DNA of 64,000 nucleotides, taken from contig NZ_JALHKS010000003.1 in NCBI RefSeq assembly GCF_022968825.1, positions 62,001-126,000 on the forward strand. Direction: 5' to 3'. The position numbers were made by a program, and so were the translations under genes. Under the pieces are notes generated by a model, which was not told the origin of the DNA, did no database searches, and saw only the letters and a program-made list of their open reading frames with translations. This DNA comes from Chryseobacterium salipaludis (GTDB lineage: Bacteria; Bacteroidota; Bacteroidia; Flavobacteriales; Weeksellaceae). Below are positions 30,169-39,389 of this stretch, one piece after another. Each line of letters opens with the position of its first letter. The first letter of the stretch is position 1.

Positions 30169-31266
30169 ATGACGGTAAAAGAGGTAACCGCCGAACTGCG
30201 TAACCTGATCCCCACAGCAAATGCTGAACCTTATGATAATGTTGGTCTCCTGTGCGGGAACCCTGAGCGGCAGGTCACCGGGATCCTGGTATGTCACGAC
30301 GCGCTCGAAAATGTAGTGCAGGAAGCTATTGATAAAAAGGTGAACATGATTGTCTGCTTTCATCCCATCATTTTCAACGGTTTAAAAAGCATTACAGGAA
30401 AGAATTATGTGGAACGCGCTGTACTTCTTGCGCTGGAAAATAAAATTGCGATTTATGCGGTGCACACCGCGTGGGATAATCATTATTTCGGTGTGAACCA
30501 CCGGATCTGTGAAAAGCTCGAGCTGCGCAACCATAAAATTTTAATGCCTAAGGAAGGCAGTATTCAGCTTTTGGAGGTTTTCGTTCCGAAGGACCATGCG
30601 AAGAAAGTTCGTGAAGCGTTGTTTTCTGCCGGTGCTGGCCAGATTGGTTTTTATGATCAGTGCAGTTTTTCCCTGAAAGGGAGCGGCACTTTCCGGCCGT
30701 TGGAAGGAGCTGATCCGTATTCCGGAACCGTTGGCGAACGCGAAAATGCGGACGAAGTACTGCTTTCGGTTGTTTTCGAAAAATACAAAAGTGCACAGGT
30801 GGTACAGGCAATGAAACAGGCACATCCGTATGAAGAGGTAGCGTATCAGTTAATTTCACTGGACAATGACAATCAGTTTCTTGGCTTGGGTCGCTATGGG
30901 GAACTGGCAGAAGCGATGGAAGAAGATGACTTTTTAAGCTTGGTTAAAAATACATTCAATCTTTCAGTAATTCGACACAGTGCCGGTAATGGCAAAAAAA
31001 TTAAAAGGGTAGGCATGCTGGGTGGCAGCGGTGCGAGTGGAATTTCTGCCGCACTTGCCATGAACTGCGATGCATATTTAACCGGAGATTTAAAATATCA
31101 TGATTTCTTCCGAAGCGAAGGCCGGATGCTGCTTTGCGATATCGGCCACTTCGAGTCGGAACAATTTGTAACTGAGCAGCTGGTTGATTTATTGTCGCAA
31201 AAATTCACTACATTTGCAGTCTCAAAATCTGCTGAGAAAACCAATCCCGTTAATTATTTTTTATAA
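30169..31266 (+). CDS. Nif3-like dinuclear metal centre protein
   Basis: This 365-residue NIF3/YbgI/YqfO-family protein has metal-ligand segments VCFHPIIFNGLKS, VHTAWDNHYFGVNH and CDIGHFESEQ. Between the two halves of the NIF3 fold lies a ~100-residue inserted CutA-like domain (about 125-240), typical of the longer YqfO form. The family forms ring hexamers with two metal ions per subunit; proposals include GTP cyclohydrolase-like or regulatory functions, but no activity is settled. The next gene starts 3 nt after its stop, a pairing often seen in Bacteroidetes. Confidence 0.9.
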   Translation: MTVKEVTAELRNLIPTANAEPYDNVGLLCGNPERQVTGILVCHDALENVVQEAIDKKVNMIVCFHPIIFNGLKSITGKNYVERAVLLALENKIAIYAVHTAWDNHYFGVNHRICEKLELRNHKILMPKEGSIQLLEVFVPKDHAKKVREALFSAGAGQIGFYDQCSFSLKGSGTFRPLEGADPYSGTVGERENADEVLLSVVFEKYKSAQVVQAMKQAHPYEEVAYQLISLDNDNQFLGLGRYGELAEAMEEDDFLSLVKNTFNLSVIRHSAGNGKKIKRVGMLGGSGASGISAALAMNCDAYLTGDLKYHDFFRSEGRMLLCDIGHFESEQFVTEQLVDLLSQKFTTFAVSKSAEKTNPVNYFL

Positions 31267-31269
31267 AAT

Positions 31270-32049
31270 ATGGCTAAAAAAAACGTAGAAATTTCTGTAG
31301 AAGATAAGCTTCGCGCTTTGTACGATCTGCAAATCATTGATTCCAGACTCGATGAGATCCGCAGCACCCGCGGTGAACTGCCAATTGAGGTGGAGGATCT
31401 GGAAATTGAAATTGAAGGCCTGGAGAAAAGAGCTGAAAAGTTTCAGAATGAAATCAAGTTGCAGAATGATGAAATCAATACTAAAAATGAAGTCATCAAC
31501 CATGCCAAATCGCTGATTGAAAAGTATAAAACCCAGCAGGATAACGTAAGAAATAATAAAGAATTCGAATCTTTGGAAAAAGAAATCGAGTATCAGGACC
31601 TGGAAATTCAGCTGGCAGAAAAGCGCATCAAGGAATTCGGTGTTAAAATTGAACACAAAAAAGAAACCCTGGATGAATTGCTGGCAAAAATTGACGATCT
31701 GAAAACACACCTGAAATTTAAAAAAGAGGAACTGGATACTTTGGTGGCTGAAACTCAGAAAGAGGAAGAGTTTCTGACTGCTAAATCTGAAGAATTTGCT
31801 AAGAATATCGATGCCAGATTACTTGCTTCCTATCAGCGCATCCGCAAGAGCTCTTTGAACGGGCTTGCAGTAGTTGGTCTGGAGCGTGGTGCGCCAAAAG
31901 GTTCTTTCTTTACCTTGCCTCCGCAGAAGCAAATGGAAATTGCGCAACGTAAAAAAATCATTATCGATGAGCATTCAGGAAAGATTCTGGTAGATGATGA
32001 TTTGGTAAATGAGGAAACAGAAAAGATGAAAGAAATCATCAAATATTAA
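31270..32049 (+). CDS. Coiled-coil protein with cysteine-free zinc-ribbon-like tail
   Basis: This 259-residue protein consists of a long antiparallel coiled coil (about 10-185) and a C-terminal domain. In many bacteria the C-terminal domain is a C4 zinc ribbon (CdsZ/YbaK-neighbour type). Here the positions of the cysteine pairs read GAPKGSF and DEHSGKIL, so all four Cys are replaced and no zinc can be bound there, while the surrounding fold motif (FFTLPPQKQMEI, GKILVDDDL) is kept. The function is unknown; a nucleic-acid or scaffold role is guesswork. It is translated with the Nif3-like gene. Confidence 0.8.
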   Translation: MAKKNVEISVEDKLRALYDLQIIDSRLDEIRSTRGELPIEVEDLEIEIEGLEKRAEKFQNEIKLQNDEINTKNEVINHAKSLIEKYKTQQDNVRNNKEFESLEKEIEYQDLEIQLAEKRIKEFGVKIEHKKETLDELLAKIDDLKTHLKFKKEELDTLVAETQKEEEFLTAKSEEFAKNIDARLLASYQRIRKSSLNGLAVVGLERGAPKGSFFTLPPQKQMEIAQRKKIIIDEHSGKILVDDDLVNEETEKMKEIIKY

Positions 32050-32068
32050 ACTGATGTTTCAATAAATA

Positions 32069-32099
32069 AAAACGGCTGAAAATTTTTCAGCCGTTTTTT
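32069..32099. terminator. Bidirectional terminator
   Basis: A 13-bp perfect stem (32069-32081 with 32085-32097; AAAACGGCTGAAA) with a 3-nt loop lies between converging genes. Confidence 0.85.
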
Positions 32100-32103
32100 G
32101 TTC

Positions 32104-33309
32104 TTATAGTTCGGTAATGGTTGCTTTTTCAAGCAGTTCTTTTATTCGTTTTAATGCTTTGCGCAAATCTTCTTCAGAGGTTGCGTACGAGAGGCGAATG
32201 CAATTGCCGTTTCCAAAGGAATTTCCGCCCACCGTTCCGACAAAGGCGTTTTCCAGCAGGAACATTGCAAAATCATCCGCTGTGCGCATTTCAGTTCCGT
32301 TAATTTCTTTATTTAAATAAAAAGAAATATCAGGAAAAAAGTAAAATGCAGCCTGCGGATCATTTACTATAAAACCGGGAATTTCCTGCAGCAGTTCATG
32401 AACCAGGTCACGTCTTTTTTTGAATGCGTCAATCATGAACTGATAAGTTGAGCGAGGATATTGCAAAGCGGTAATAGACGCTCTTTGCGCCACCGTGTTC
32501 GGGCCGCTGGTCATTTGTCCCTGGATTTTCTCGCAGGCGCTTGCCAGCCATTGCGGGCACGCGGAGTATCCGATGCGCCAGCCGGTCATGGCAAATGCTT
32601 TAGACATTCCGTTGATCACCGCCGTCTGTTCGTACACCTCAGGAAATTCCGCAATGGACGTGTGATTGCCGTCGTAATTAATATATTCATAAATCTCATC
32701 GGAAATAATGGTAATCTGCGGATGTTTCGCCACCACTTTTGCAATGGCTGCCAATTCCTCGCGGCTGTAATAACTTCCGGAAGGATTGCAGGGCGAGCTG
32801 TATAAAATCGCTTTCGTCTTTGGCGTAATGGCTGCTTCCAGTTGTGCGGCGGTCATTTTGTAATCATCCGCGATTTCTGTTTTCACTACGACCGGTTTGC
32901 CGTCCATCATTTTCACCATCTCTTCATAGCTCACCCAGAACGGTGCGGGGAGCAATACTTCATCACCTTTATCAATAATTGCTGCCAACACACTTAAAAT
33001 AGACTGTTTTGCGCCGTTGGAAACACAAATTTGTTTGGCGGAATAGGAGAGGTTGTTGTCGCGTTTTAATTTATGGCAAATGGCTTCCCGCAGTTCCAGA
33101 AATCCCGGCACAGGCGAGTAGTGGCTGTAATTTTCGTTAATAGCTGTGATCGCTGCATCTTTTATGAAATCCGGCACATCAAAATCCGGTTCACCGAGTG
33201 TAAGGCTTATAACGGGTTTTCCTTCCGCACGCAGTTCGCGCACTTTGTTGCTCATGACGAAGGTTTGCGAAAAACTCAACCGCTGCAGCCGTTCAGAATA
33301 TTTATTCAT
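32104..33309 (-). CDS. Class I/II PLP-dependent aminotransferase (aspartate type)
   Basis: This 401-residue enzyme has the fold-type I pattern of the I-gamma aspartate aminotransferases. It carries SLTLGEPDFDVP near the start, SSPCNPSGSYYS, ISDEIYEYINYDG with the PLP-binding Asp and Tyr, and the PLP lysine in GMSKAFAMTGWRIGY. The likely reaction is Asp + 2-oxoglutarate to oxaloacetate + Glu, but some relatives use prephenate or aromatic acids. ATG 33309 was chosen; the frame extends to a GTG six codons upstream. It is divergent from rsmG. Confidence 0.88.
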   Translation of the reverse strand: MNKYSERLQRLSFSQTFVMSNKVRELRAEGKPVISLTLGEPDFDVPDFIKDAAITAINENYSHYSPVPGFLELREAICHKLKRDNNLSYSAKQICVSNGAKQSILSVLAAIIDKGDEVLLPAPFWVSYEEMVKMMDGKPVVVKTEIADDYKMTAAQLEAAITPKTKAILYSSPCNPSGSYYSREELAAIAKVVAKHPQITIISDEIYEYINYDGNHTSIAEFPEVYEQTAVINGMSKAFAMTGWRIGYSACPQWLASACEKIQGQMTSGPNTVAQRASITALQYPRSTYQFMIDAFKKRRDLVHELLQEIPGFIVNDPQAAFYFFPDISFYLNKEINGTEMRTADDFAMFLLENAFVGTVGGNSFGNGNCIRLSYATSEEDLRKALKRIKELLEKATITEL

Positions 33310-33326
33310 AGGGAATTTAAAAACCA

Positions 33327-33334
33327 CAAAGGTA
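33327..33334 (-). promoter_or_regulatory. -7 promoter box for the aminotransferase
   Basis: TACCTTTG on the minus strand ends 17 nt before ATG 33309 and touches the alternative GTG start, so ATG is preferred. Confidence 0.5.
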
Positions 33335-33377
33335 GCAGAATTAGAAGTTACAAAGGCGAGATAAGCATCGCTTTCCG

Positions 33378-33385
33378 TACTTTTG
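33378..33385 (+). promoter_or_regulatory. -7 promoter box for rsmG
   Basis: TACTTTTG (TAnnTTTG) ends 16 nt before the rsmG ATG. Confidence 0.55.
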
Positions 33386-33401
33386 CCAAAAAGAATTTTG
33401 C

Positions 33402-34031
33402 ATGTCCGTCACTTTAATTGAAAAATATTTTCCGAACCTGACTGATCACCAGCGCGAACAATTTGCCGCGCTCGAAACTTTATATGATGACTGGAATGAA
33501 AAGATTAATGTCATCTCCCGTAAGGATATGGACTCGCTCTATGAGAAACATATTCTTCATTCGCTTGGTATCGCAAAAGTGATGGAATTCGCGCCAGGCA
33601 CCAAAGTGCTGGATATCGGAACGGGCGGCGGTTTTCCCGGCATTCCTCTGGCGATATTATTTCCGGAAGTTTCCTTTACACTAGCCGACAGCATTGGGAA
33701 GAAGATTACGGTGGTGCGCGAAGTAGCTGAAGCTGTTGGTTTACAAAACGTGACACCAGTTCACACGCGCGCAGAGCAAATCAAAGATCGTTTTCATTTT
33801 GTGGTGAGTCGCGCCGTAACCCAAATGCCGGTATTTCTGCGTTGGCTGCATGGCAAATTCGAGAAAGAGCAGTTCAACCCGAAACACAATGGTATTTTAT
33901 ATTTAAAAGGAGGCGATCTCGCAGAAGAACTGGCCGGTTTGCGTGCCGAAATTTTTCAGCTCACCGATTATTTTGATGAACCCTTTTTTGAAACTAAAAA
34001 AGTAGTATATTTATCTAAAGGAAATATTTAA
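33402..34031 (+). CDS. rsmG: 16S rRNA 7-methylguanosine methyltransferase RsmG
   Basis: This 209-residue SAM enzyme methylates N7 of G527 (E. coli numbering) in 16S rRNA. The N-terminal WNEKINVISRKD and HILHSLG motifs and the SAM site VLDIGTGGGFPGIPLA are diagnostic; VSRAVTQMP follows in the catalytic half. Loss of this enzyme is known to give low-level streptomycin resistance in other bacteria. A small lipoprotein gene follows 40 nt after the stop and may be cotranscribed. Confidence 0.94.
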   Translation: MSVTLIEKYFPNLTDHQREQFAALETLYDDWNEKINVISRKDMDSLYEKHILHSLGIAKVMEFAPGTKVLDIGTGGGFPGIPLAILFPEVSFTLADSIGKKITVVREVAEAVGLQNVTPVHTRAEQIKDRFHFVVSRAVTQMPVFLRWLHGKFEKEQFNPKHNGILYLKGGDLAEELAGLRAEIFQLTDYFDEPFFETKKVVYLSKGNI

Positions 34032-34071
34032 TTCTTTGAATGCGTTACGTTTAACCTGTAAAACCGGCGAT

Positions 34072-34491
34072 ATGAAAACTTATATTTCTTCTTTTCTGAC
34101 TATTACTGCAGCGGTGGCATTGTTATTTTCTTGTAACGAGCGGGATGAGGAGCACCTCATAACGGACGTGCAGCCGGTAGCGATCGACAGCGTACGCGTT
34201 GCACAGGACACGATGAACGTTTTTGATATCCAATTCATCCGCACGTATTCAACTTACGCCGGAAATTGCGAGGGTTTTTATGGATATGATTATCTGCACA
34301 CCGACGTCAGAAACCGCCAGGTAGTTTCCTATAAATATAAAACGAAGGCAAACTGCACCGAGCCAACGGTACTCGCCTCACAAATTAATTTCCGCCCGCA
34401 ATATACCGGTAATTTTATTTTCCGATTCTTTAATGGTAAAGATGCAGCCGGCGAAAACCAGTGGATAGAGCGTAAAATCCACGTCCGTTAA
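34072..34491 (+). CDS. Lipoprotein of unknown function
   Basis: This 139-residue protein has the signal peptide MKTYISSFLTITAAVALLFSC with lipobox FSC (Cys 21). The mature domain begins with an acidic linker and continues with a beta-rich region (VFDIQFIRTYSTYAGNCEGF, NFIFRFFNGK) including two cysteines that could form a disulfide (in GNCEG and KANCTEP). ATG 34072 was chosen over an upstream TTG because it starts the signal peptide. No family is recognised; it should be lipid-anchored in the envelope. Confidence 0.75.
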   Translation: MKTYISSFLTITAAVALLFSCNERDEEHLITDVQPVAIDSVRVAQDTMNVFDIQFIRTYSTYAGNCEGFYGYDYLHTDVRNRQVVSYKYKTKANCTEPTVLASQINFRPQYTGNFIFRFFNGKDAAGENQWIERKIHVR

Positions 34492-34550
34492 CTGTACTTT
34501 TATTATTTAATATACAGTTTTACATACCCAAAAACTGTATTTTAGCTTTT

Positions 34551-37271
34551 ATGAAATTCCTTGAAAATATCATAGCTGAACTGCGCGCTCAGAACGGCGA
34601 CCTTTCTCATTTTGTGCTGGTAATGCCGGGCAAAAGACCGGTTATTTTTCTGAAAAAAGTTCTCGCCGAACAACAATATTCAGGGATTTTACCTTTATTT
34701 TTCACCATCGAGGATCTGCTGCTGGAAATCAGCGGTAAACAGTTGGTGCAGGGAATCAGCCTTTGGTTATTTGCTTTTGAGGTTTATAAAGAACAACAAC
34801 CGTCTGAAGAATTTTCTTCCTTCCTTAAATGGTTTCCCACCGTTGTCAGCGATTGGGACGACATGATGCAGTTCGGCGAGTCAGACGAAAAAGTGCTGGA
34901 CCACATGCTTGCAGAAGAACGCATCAAAAACTGGTCGGAAACACTGGGATTTGAGGATCAGTCTTCCACGGCAAAACACATTAGTTTCTGGCGCAGAATG
35001 AAATCCTACCTGCCCGCGCTTAAAGAAAAGTTGCAGGAAAGAAACTGGGCGACCATGGGAATGATCCACGAAACAGTGCGTGCTGAGATTCCTGCCTTTG
35101 CGGACCGTATTATTAATAATTATGTTTTCTGTGGTTTTAATGCCATAGCGCCGGCAGAAAAAATGCTGATTCGGGAATTAATGCAGCGCGGAAAAGCGCA
35201 GTGCTTTTTTGAAGCAGATGAATACTACATCCGGGACGAGCGACAGGAGGCGGGGCAGTTCCTGCGGGAAATGATGACCTGGAAGGAATTCAATCCATCG
35301 CGGGAATTTAAATGGCTCAACAATGATTTCGCCGGACATAAAAACATTTGCGTTTATGAAACATCCGGTAATATTTCGCAGGCGAAAGTGCTGCCGGAAA
35401 TTTTTAAAAATACGGATGATCCCGGTTTTAACCATACCGCTGTCGTGCTGCTGGATGAGAACTTGTTGCCCGCTTGTCTTGATTCCTTATCAGATGTGGA
35501 AAAGCTGAATATTACGATGGGGTTTCCACTGAAAAATCTGTCTTTCAGCAATGCCATCCGTCAGTTGTTTTACCTTCAGAAACAACTCGAAAAAAACGCA
35601 CAGGTATATTATTATACCGATGTTCTCGCTGTGCTGGACGAATTTCCCAATACGGACGAAGATCAGCTGATCATTAGTCAGTTCAAAGCCTTGCTCGAGG
35701 AGCGGAATCTGGCCTACATTCCCGCGCGGCTGCTGCACGAGCAGCTTGAAAAACTTTCATACAAAGTTCTTCTTGAAAAAGCAGCGTCCTCGCTGGCTTA
35801 TCTGGACCTACTGACGAACTTTTGCTTCCAACTGAAGTTCCGGCCACTTGACGATATCTTATATGAAAATGTATCACTGTTTGAGAAAAACCTGAAAGTG
35901 ATCCGCAATCAGCTGACTCCCTATCATATTTCACTTTCCATGGAAACACTGGAAGTCCTCTTTACTTTCCTTGTTAATACAGAAGTGATCAACTTTGAAG
36001 GGGAGCCGCTGCAAGGCCTGCAGCTGATGGGTCTGCTGGAAACCAGGTTGCTTAACTTCAAAAATGTGATTCTGCTGTCAGCGAATGAGGGCAAACTGCC
36101 ACCGGGAAATAGCCTGAATTCGTATCTGCCTTTTGCAGTACGCCGGCAGTTTGGACTGCACACTTTTTTGGACACTGACAGCATTTACGCGTACCATTTT
36201 TACCGCTTGTTACAGGGGGCTGAAAATATCCATATTCTATATAACGCTTTGAGCAGTGGAACCAGTACCGGCGAACAAAGCAGATTTATCACTCAGCTGG
36301 AAATAGAAGATAAACACCACACACTGGAGCATATCATAGTTGAAAACACTTCGAAGCCGGTGAGTGAATCTTTGATGAAGATTGATAAAACACCTGCAGT
36401 CCTGGAAAGGTTAGGTGAATGGCAGCAGAAAATATCAGTTTCCAGCCTGACTTCTTATTTATATAATCCAGTCGATTTTTACTTAGCGCGCGTGCTGAAA
36501 CTGCGCGAAGGTACCGAAATCGAAGAGCAGATTTCTCAGCGCTCGTACGGCACGCTGGTTCATTATGCCTTGGAAATCATTTATGAAAAATTAAGCGGTA
36601 ACATACTGCAGGAAGAAGACCTGAATATTTCAACACTGCAATTGTCTGCTATTATTGACCAGGCAATTGTGAAGATGTCTCATGATTTGGAACATTATCG
36701 CCGCGGAATGAATTATATTCATCGGTCGGTGGCTGAAAGGGTCGTCCGGATGATTTTACAATACGATCTGGGGCTCATCAGATCTGGTCGCCAATTGGAA
36801 ATTGTCGGCATTGAAAAAGAATTCAGACAAGTTCAAATGCCGCTTGAGAATGGTGGGCCAGTCGCCTTCACAGGATTAATGGACAGGGTAGACCGCCTGG
36901 ATGGCCAGCTGCGGATCATTGATTATAAAACAGCTAAAATCGGTAAGCTTGAGATTAAAGAAAGTAAAAACTCGGACGGCGAAGCACCACAGTATTTTCT
37001 GAAAGATGAAATGAAGCAAGCCATGCAGTTATCTGTGTATGCTTATGCGGCGTTGCAGGCACCGGACTTTAAAGCATCGACCGTTCAGTGCGGTATCTGG
37101 AGCTTTGCCAGCGCTTCTGCGGGGCCGGCCTGGCTGAGCTTATCGGGTGAAGAAAAGGTTAGTAAAGAATTGGTAGCGGAACCGATGCGATCCGTTGAAG
37201 TTTTAATCAATGAAATATTAAATCCTGAGCTTTCATTTGAAGAAAGGGTCGCGTTAACAGCTAACGCATAA
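34551..37271 (+). CDS. PD-(D/E)XK nuclease family protein, AddB-like
   Basis: This 906-residue protein resembles the AddB/RecB-like accessory nuclease subunits. The N-terminal two thirds are an inactive helicase-like region, and the C-terminal ~280 residues hold a RecB-type nuclease: SSLTSYLYNPVDFYLARVL, HYALEIIYE, GLMDRVD and IIDYKTAKIG (the D and D-x-K catalytic residues). With an AddA-type UvrD helicase, encoded elsewhere, it would resect double-strand breaks for recombination. The four Fe-S cysteines of classical AddB are not evident. The gene stands alone with a terminator after it. Confidence 0.82.
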   Translation: MKFLENIIAELRAQNGDLSHFVLVMPGKRPVIFLKKVLAEQQYSGILPLFFTIEDLLLEISGKQLVQGISLWLFAFEVYKEQQPSEEFSSFLKWFPTVVSDWDDMMQFGESDEKVLDHMLAEERIKNWSETLGFEDQSSTAKHISFWRRMKSYLPALKEKLQERNWATMGMIHETVRAEIPAFADRIINNYVFCGFNAIAPAEKMLIRELMQRGKAQCFFEADEYYIRDERQEAGQFLREMMTWKEFNPSREFKWLNNDFAGHKNICVYETSGNISQAKVLPEIFKNTDDPGFNHTAVVLLDENLLPACLDSLSDVEKLNITMGFPLKNLSFSNAIRQLFYLQKQLEKNAQVYYYTDVLAVLDEFPNTDEDQLIISQFKALLEERNLAYIPARLLHEQLEKLSYKVLLEKAASSLAYLDLLTNFCFQLKFRPLDDILYENVSLFEKNLKVIRNQLTPYHISLSMETLEVLFTFLVNTEVINFEGEPLQGLQLMGLLETRLLNFKNVILLSANEGKLPPGNSLNSYLPFAVRRQFGLHTFLDTDSIYAYHFYRLLQGAENIHILYNALSSGTSTGEQSRFITQLEIEDKHHTLEHIIVENTSKPVSESLMKIDKTPAVLERLGEWQQKISVSSLTSYLYNPVDFYLARVLKLREGTEIEEQISQRSYGTLVHYALEIIYEKLSGNILQEEDLNISTLQLSAIIDQAIVKMSHDLEHYRRGMNYIHRSVAERVVRMILQYDLGLIRSGRQLEIVGIEKEFRQVQMPLENGGPVAFTGLMDRVDRLDGQLRIIDYKTAKIGKLEIKESKNSDGEAPQYFLKDEMKQAMQLSVYAYAALQAPDFKASTVQCGIWSFASASAGPAWLSLSGEEKVSKELVAEPMRSVEVLINEILNPELSFEERVALTANA

Positions 37272-37272
37272 A

Positions 37273-37297
37273 AAAAACCGCTCTGAGCGGTTTTTAC
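37273..37297. terminator. Bidirectional terminator
   Basis: A 10-bp perfect stem AAAAACCGCT/AGCGGTTTTT with loop CTG lies between converging genes. Confidence 0.85.
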
Positions 37298-37299
37298 AT

Positions 37300-38478
37300 T
37301 TAAAAAGCATTAATGCCGGTAATATCCATGCCAGTGATAAGCAGGTGAACATCGTGTGTTCCTTCATAGGTAATCACCGATTCCAGATTGGCAGCGTGGC
37401 GCATCATTGGGAATTCTCCCATGATTCCCATTCCGCCCAGGATCTGACGCGATTCGCGTGCAATGTCAATCGCCATTTTCACATTATTGCGTTTCGCCAT
37501 GGAAATTTGTGCAGGTGTGGCTTTTCCATCATTTTTCAAACGGCCTAGTTGCAGGCAAAGCAATTGTGCCTTTGTGATTTCCGTCAGGAACTCCGCAAGT
37601 TTCTTCTGCTGCAGCTGATAGGAAGCGATCGGTTTTCCAAATTGTTTCCTTTCAAGTGCGTATTGCACGGCGGTACAATAGCAATCGATCGCCGCACCAA
37701 TCACGCCCCAGGAAATTCCATAACGCGCAGAGTTCAGGCAGGAGAGGGGACCCTTCAGGCCGGTCACGCCGGGCAGCAGATTTTCTTTCGGAATCTTTAC
37801 ATTATCAAAAACAAGCTCACCTGTTTTCGAAGCACGGAGCGACCATTTGTTGTGCGTTTCCGGTGTAGTAAATCCTTCAAAATCGCGTTCCACAATAACG
37901 CCCTGCACTTTTCCATCCTCGTTTTTGGCCCAGACCACGGCAATATCGCATACCGGCGAATTGGTAATCCACATTTTCGCGCCATTAAGCAAATAATGAT
38001 CACCCTGATCGCTAATGGTGGTTTCCATCGAACCCGGATCTGAACCGTGATTCGGCTCTGTTAAACCGAATGACCCGATAATTTCACCGGCTGCCAATTT
38101 CGGCAGGAAACGTTTTTTTTGTTCCTCAGTTCCATATTCAAAAATAGGGAACATGACCAACGAACTCTGAACGGAAGCAGCAGAACGTACGGCAGAATCG
38201 CCGCGCTCGAGTTCCTGCATAATCAGCCCGTAGGAAATCTGATCCAGTCCGGCGCCGCCGTATTCTTCAGGAATATAGGGGCCCAGCGCTCCGATTTCAC
38301 CAAGTTGTTTCATGAGGCCCGGAATATCGCGGTGCTCCTGTGCTGCTTCATCAATCTGCGGCATCACGGCAGATTCAACCCAGTCACGAACAGATTGGCG
38401 GATCAGCAAATGTTCTTCAGTGAGAAGAGATTCAATCCCATAATAATCCGGAACTGAATTTAAGTTGTAATAAGACAT
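37300..38478 (-). CDS. Acyl-CoA dehydrogenase, glutaryl-CoA dehydrogenase-like
   Basis: This 392-residue flavoenzyme has ACAD signatures: FGLTEPNHGSDPGSM, KMWITNSPVCDI for FAD and substrate binding, RKQFGKPIASYQ, and the catalytic Glu in ESVITYEGTHDVH. The C-terminal TYEGTHDVHLLITG and the SARYGISWGVIGAA segment match glutaryl-CoA dehydrogenase, which oxidises and decarboxylates glutaryl-CoA to crotonyl-CoA in lysine and tryptophan degradation. Other short-branched substrates remain possible. No other catabolic gene of that pathway is near. Confidence 0.85.
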   Translation of the reverse strand: MSYYNLNSVPDYYGIESLLTEEHLLIRQSVRDWVESAVMPQIDEAAQEHRDIPGLMKQLGEIGALGPYIPEEYGGAGLDQISYGLIMQELERGDSAVRSAASVQSSLVMFPIFEYGTEEQKKRFLPKLAAGEIIGSFGLTEPNHGSDPGSMETTISDQGDHYLLNGAKMWITNSPVCDIAVVWAKNEDGKVQGVIVERDFEGFTTPETHNKWSLRASKTGELVFDNVKIPKENLLPGVTGLKGPLSCLNSARYGISWGVIGAAIDCYCTAVQYALERKQFGKPIASYQLQQKKLAEFLTEITKAQLLCLQLGRLKNDGKATPAQISMAKRNNVKMAIDIARESRQILGGMGIMGEFPMMRHAANLESVITYEGTHDVHLLITGMDITGINAF

Positions 38479-38539
38479 ATTAATATTTTGGCTTAGATAA
38501 TAAGGTGTAAACTATTATATTATAGGGATATAAACAACT

Positions 38540-39043
38540 TTACTTCAAGTGTTTTTCTACCATTTCACAGTCGGCAGATGAAAGGCTCATGCCGTTATAT
38601 GTTAGTTTCGAAGGGGATTTGTACGTGCTTTTATATCCTTCTGAATTATGGTCGCCGATGCCTTCAATCAGGTTTCCTTCTTTTTGCAGGAAATAAATTT
38701 CTCTTTCAGATGTGGTCCCTTCAGCTTCGAAAGTATAATTCAATTTCAGCGTATCACCGTTCTTAAACCCGATCACGGTACCGTGCGAGCCGTCTTTTTC
38801 GAAATTTTGATATTTCATTGCGCCAGTAATGGTACCTAAATTATCTTCCAATGACAAGAATACAGAGTCTTTCTTAACAACGCTCATATAACAAGTCTGA
38901 TTAGTGGATGAAGCGCGTGGCTCATTGGTTTCAGGAATTACAGTGGAATCTGTAGCCGGTGTATCATTAGATTCAGTTGCGGTTTTTTTCTCACAAGCAG
39001 TCATCACCAGAGCGACAGTCAGTACAGCAAAAACTTTCTTCAT
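38540..39043 (-). CDS. Lipoprotein of unknown function
   Basis: This 167-residue protein has signal peptide MKKVFAVLTVALVMTAC (Cys 17). A Thr/Ser/Asn-rich linker (~20-50) leads to a small beta-rich domain of about 115 residues with TCYMSVVKKDSVFLSLE, TITGAMKYQNFEKDGSHGT and a late SSADCEMVEKHLK. The two cysteines of the mature domain could bond. Similar lipoproteins are common in Flavobacteriia, without known function. It is the last gene before a 346-nt gap. Confidence 0.7.
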   Translation of the reverse strand: MKKVFAVLTVALVMTACEKKTATESNDTPATDSTVIPETNEPRASSTNQTCYMSVVKKDSVFLSLEDNLGTITGAMKYQNFEKDGSHGTVIGFKNGDTLKLNYTFEAEGTTSEREIYFLQKEGNLIEGIGDHNSEGYKSTYKSPSKLTYNGMSLSSADCEMVEKHLK

Positions 39044-39350
39044 AAAAAATTGAATTGTATTGATTGGTTAAAAATACCATTTTTTTAGAAAAGAATCGCA
39101 GTTACCCATGTTGATAATGTTATCTGGTCGAGTAAACTAATCAGATTTCGAAGTGTACCAGTTTCAGAAAGCTAACACCTTATACCAAGTACAAGTGATC
39201 ATAGGTTAGATCTTATTTTGACGTAATTAATCAATATACAAAAGGTCCTATAATTTATATTATGTTAAATAGGATATTTTTCAACCTTTCAACAGGCAGA
39301 CCTTTAGTCAGAATATCAAGCTTTCTCTTCACAGTAACATTTCTATAAGA
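39044..39350. other. Intergenic gap, A+T-rich, no gene seen
   Basis: I see no gene, tRNA or convincing promoter box here. The stretch is clearly richer in A+T than its neighbours. A 28-codon frame at 39262-39348 has no supporting signal. The left end should hold the promoter of the lipoprotein gene; TATTTTTA about 25-30 nt before its ATG is the best candidate. Confidence 0.4.
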
Positions 39351-39353
39351 AAA

Positions 39354-39373
39354 CCTCCGCTTTGCAACGGAGG
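39354..39373 (-). terminator. Terminator after the S9 peptidase
   Basis: Minus-strand stem CCTCCG/CGGAGG with an 8-nt loop is followed by TTTTC. Confidence 0.75.
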
Positions 39374-39389
39374 CTTTTCAGATTACATA

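Noticed and set aside
39262-39348. 28-codon frame in the A+T-rich gap
   Set aside because: No promoter box close to its start and no similarity recognised; such frames are expected by chance.
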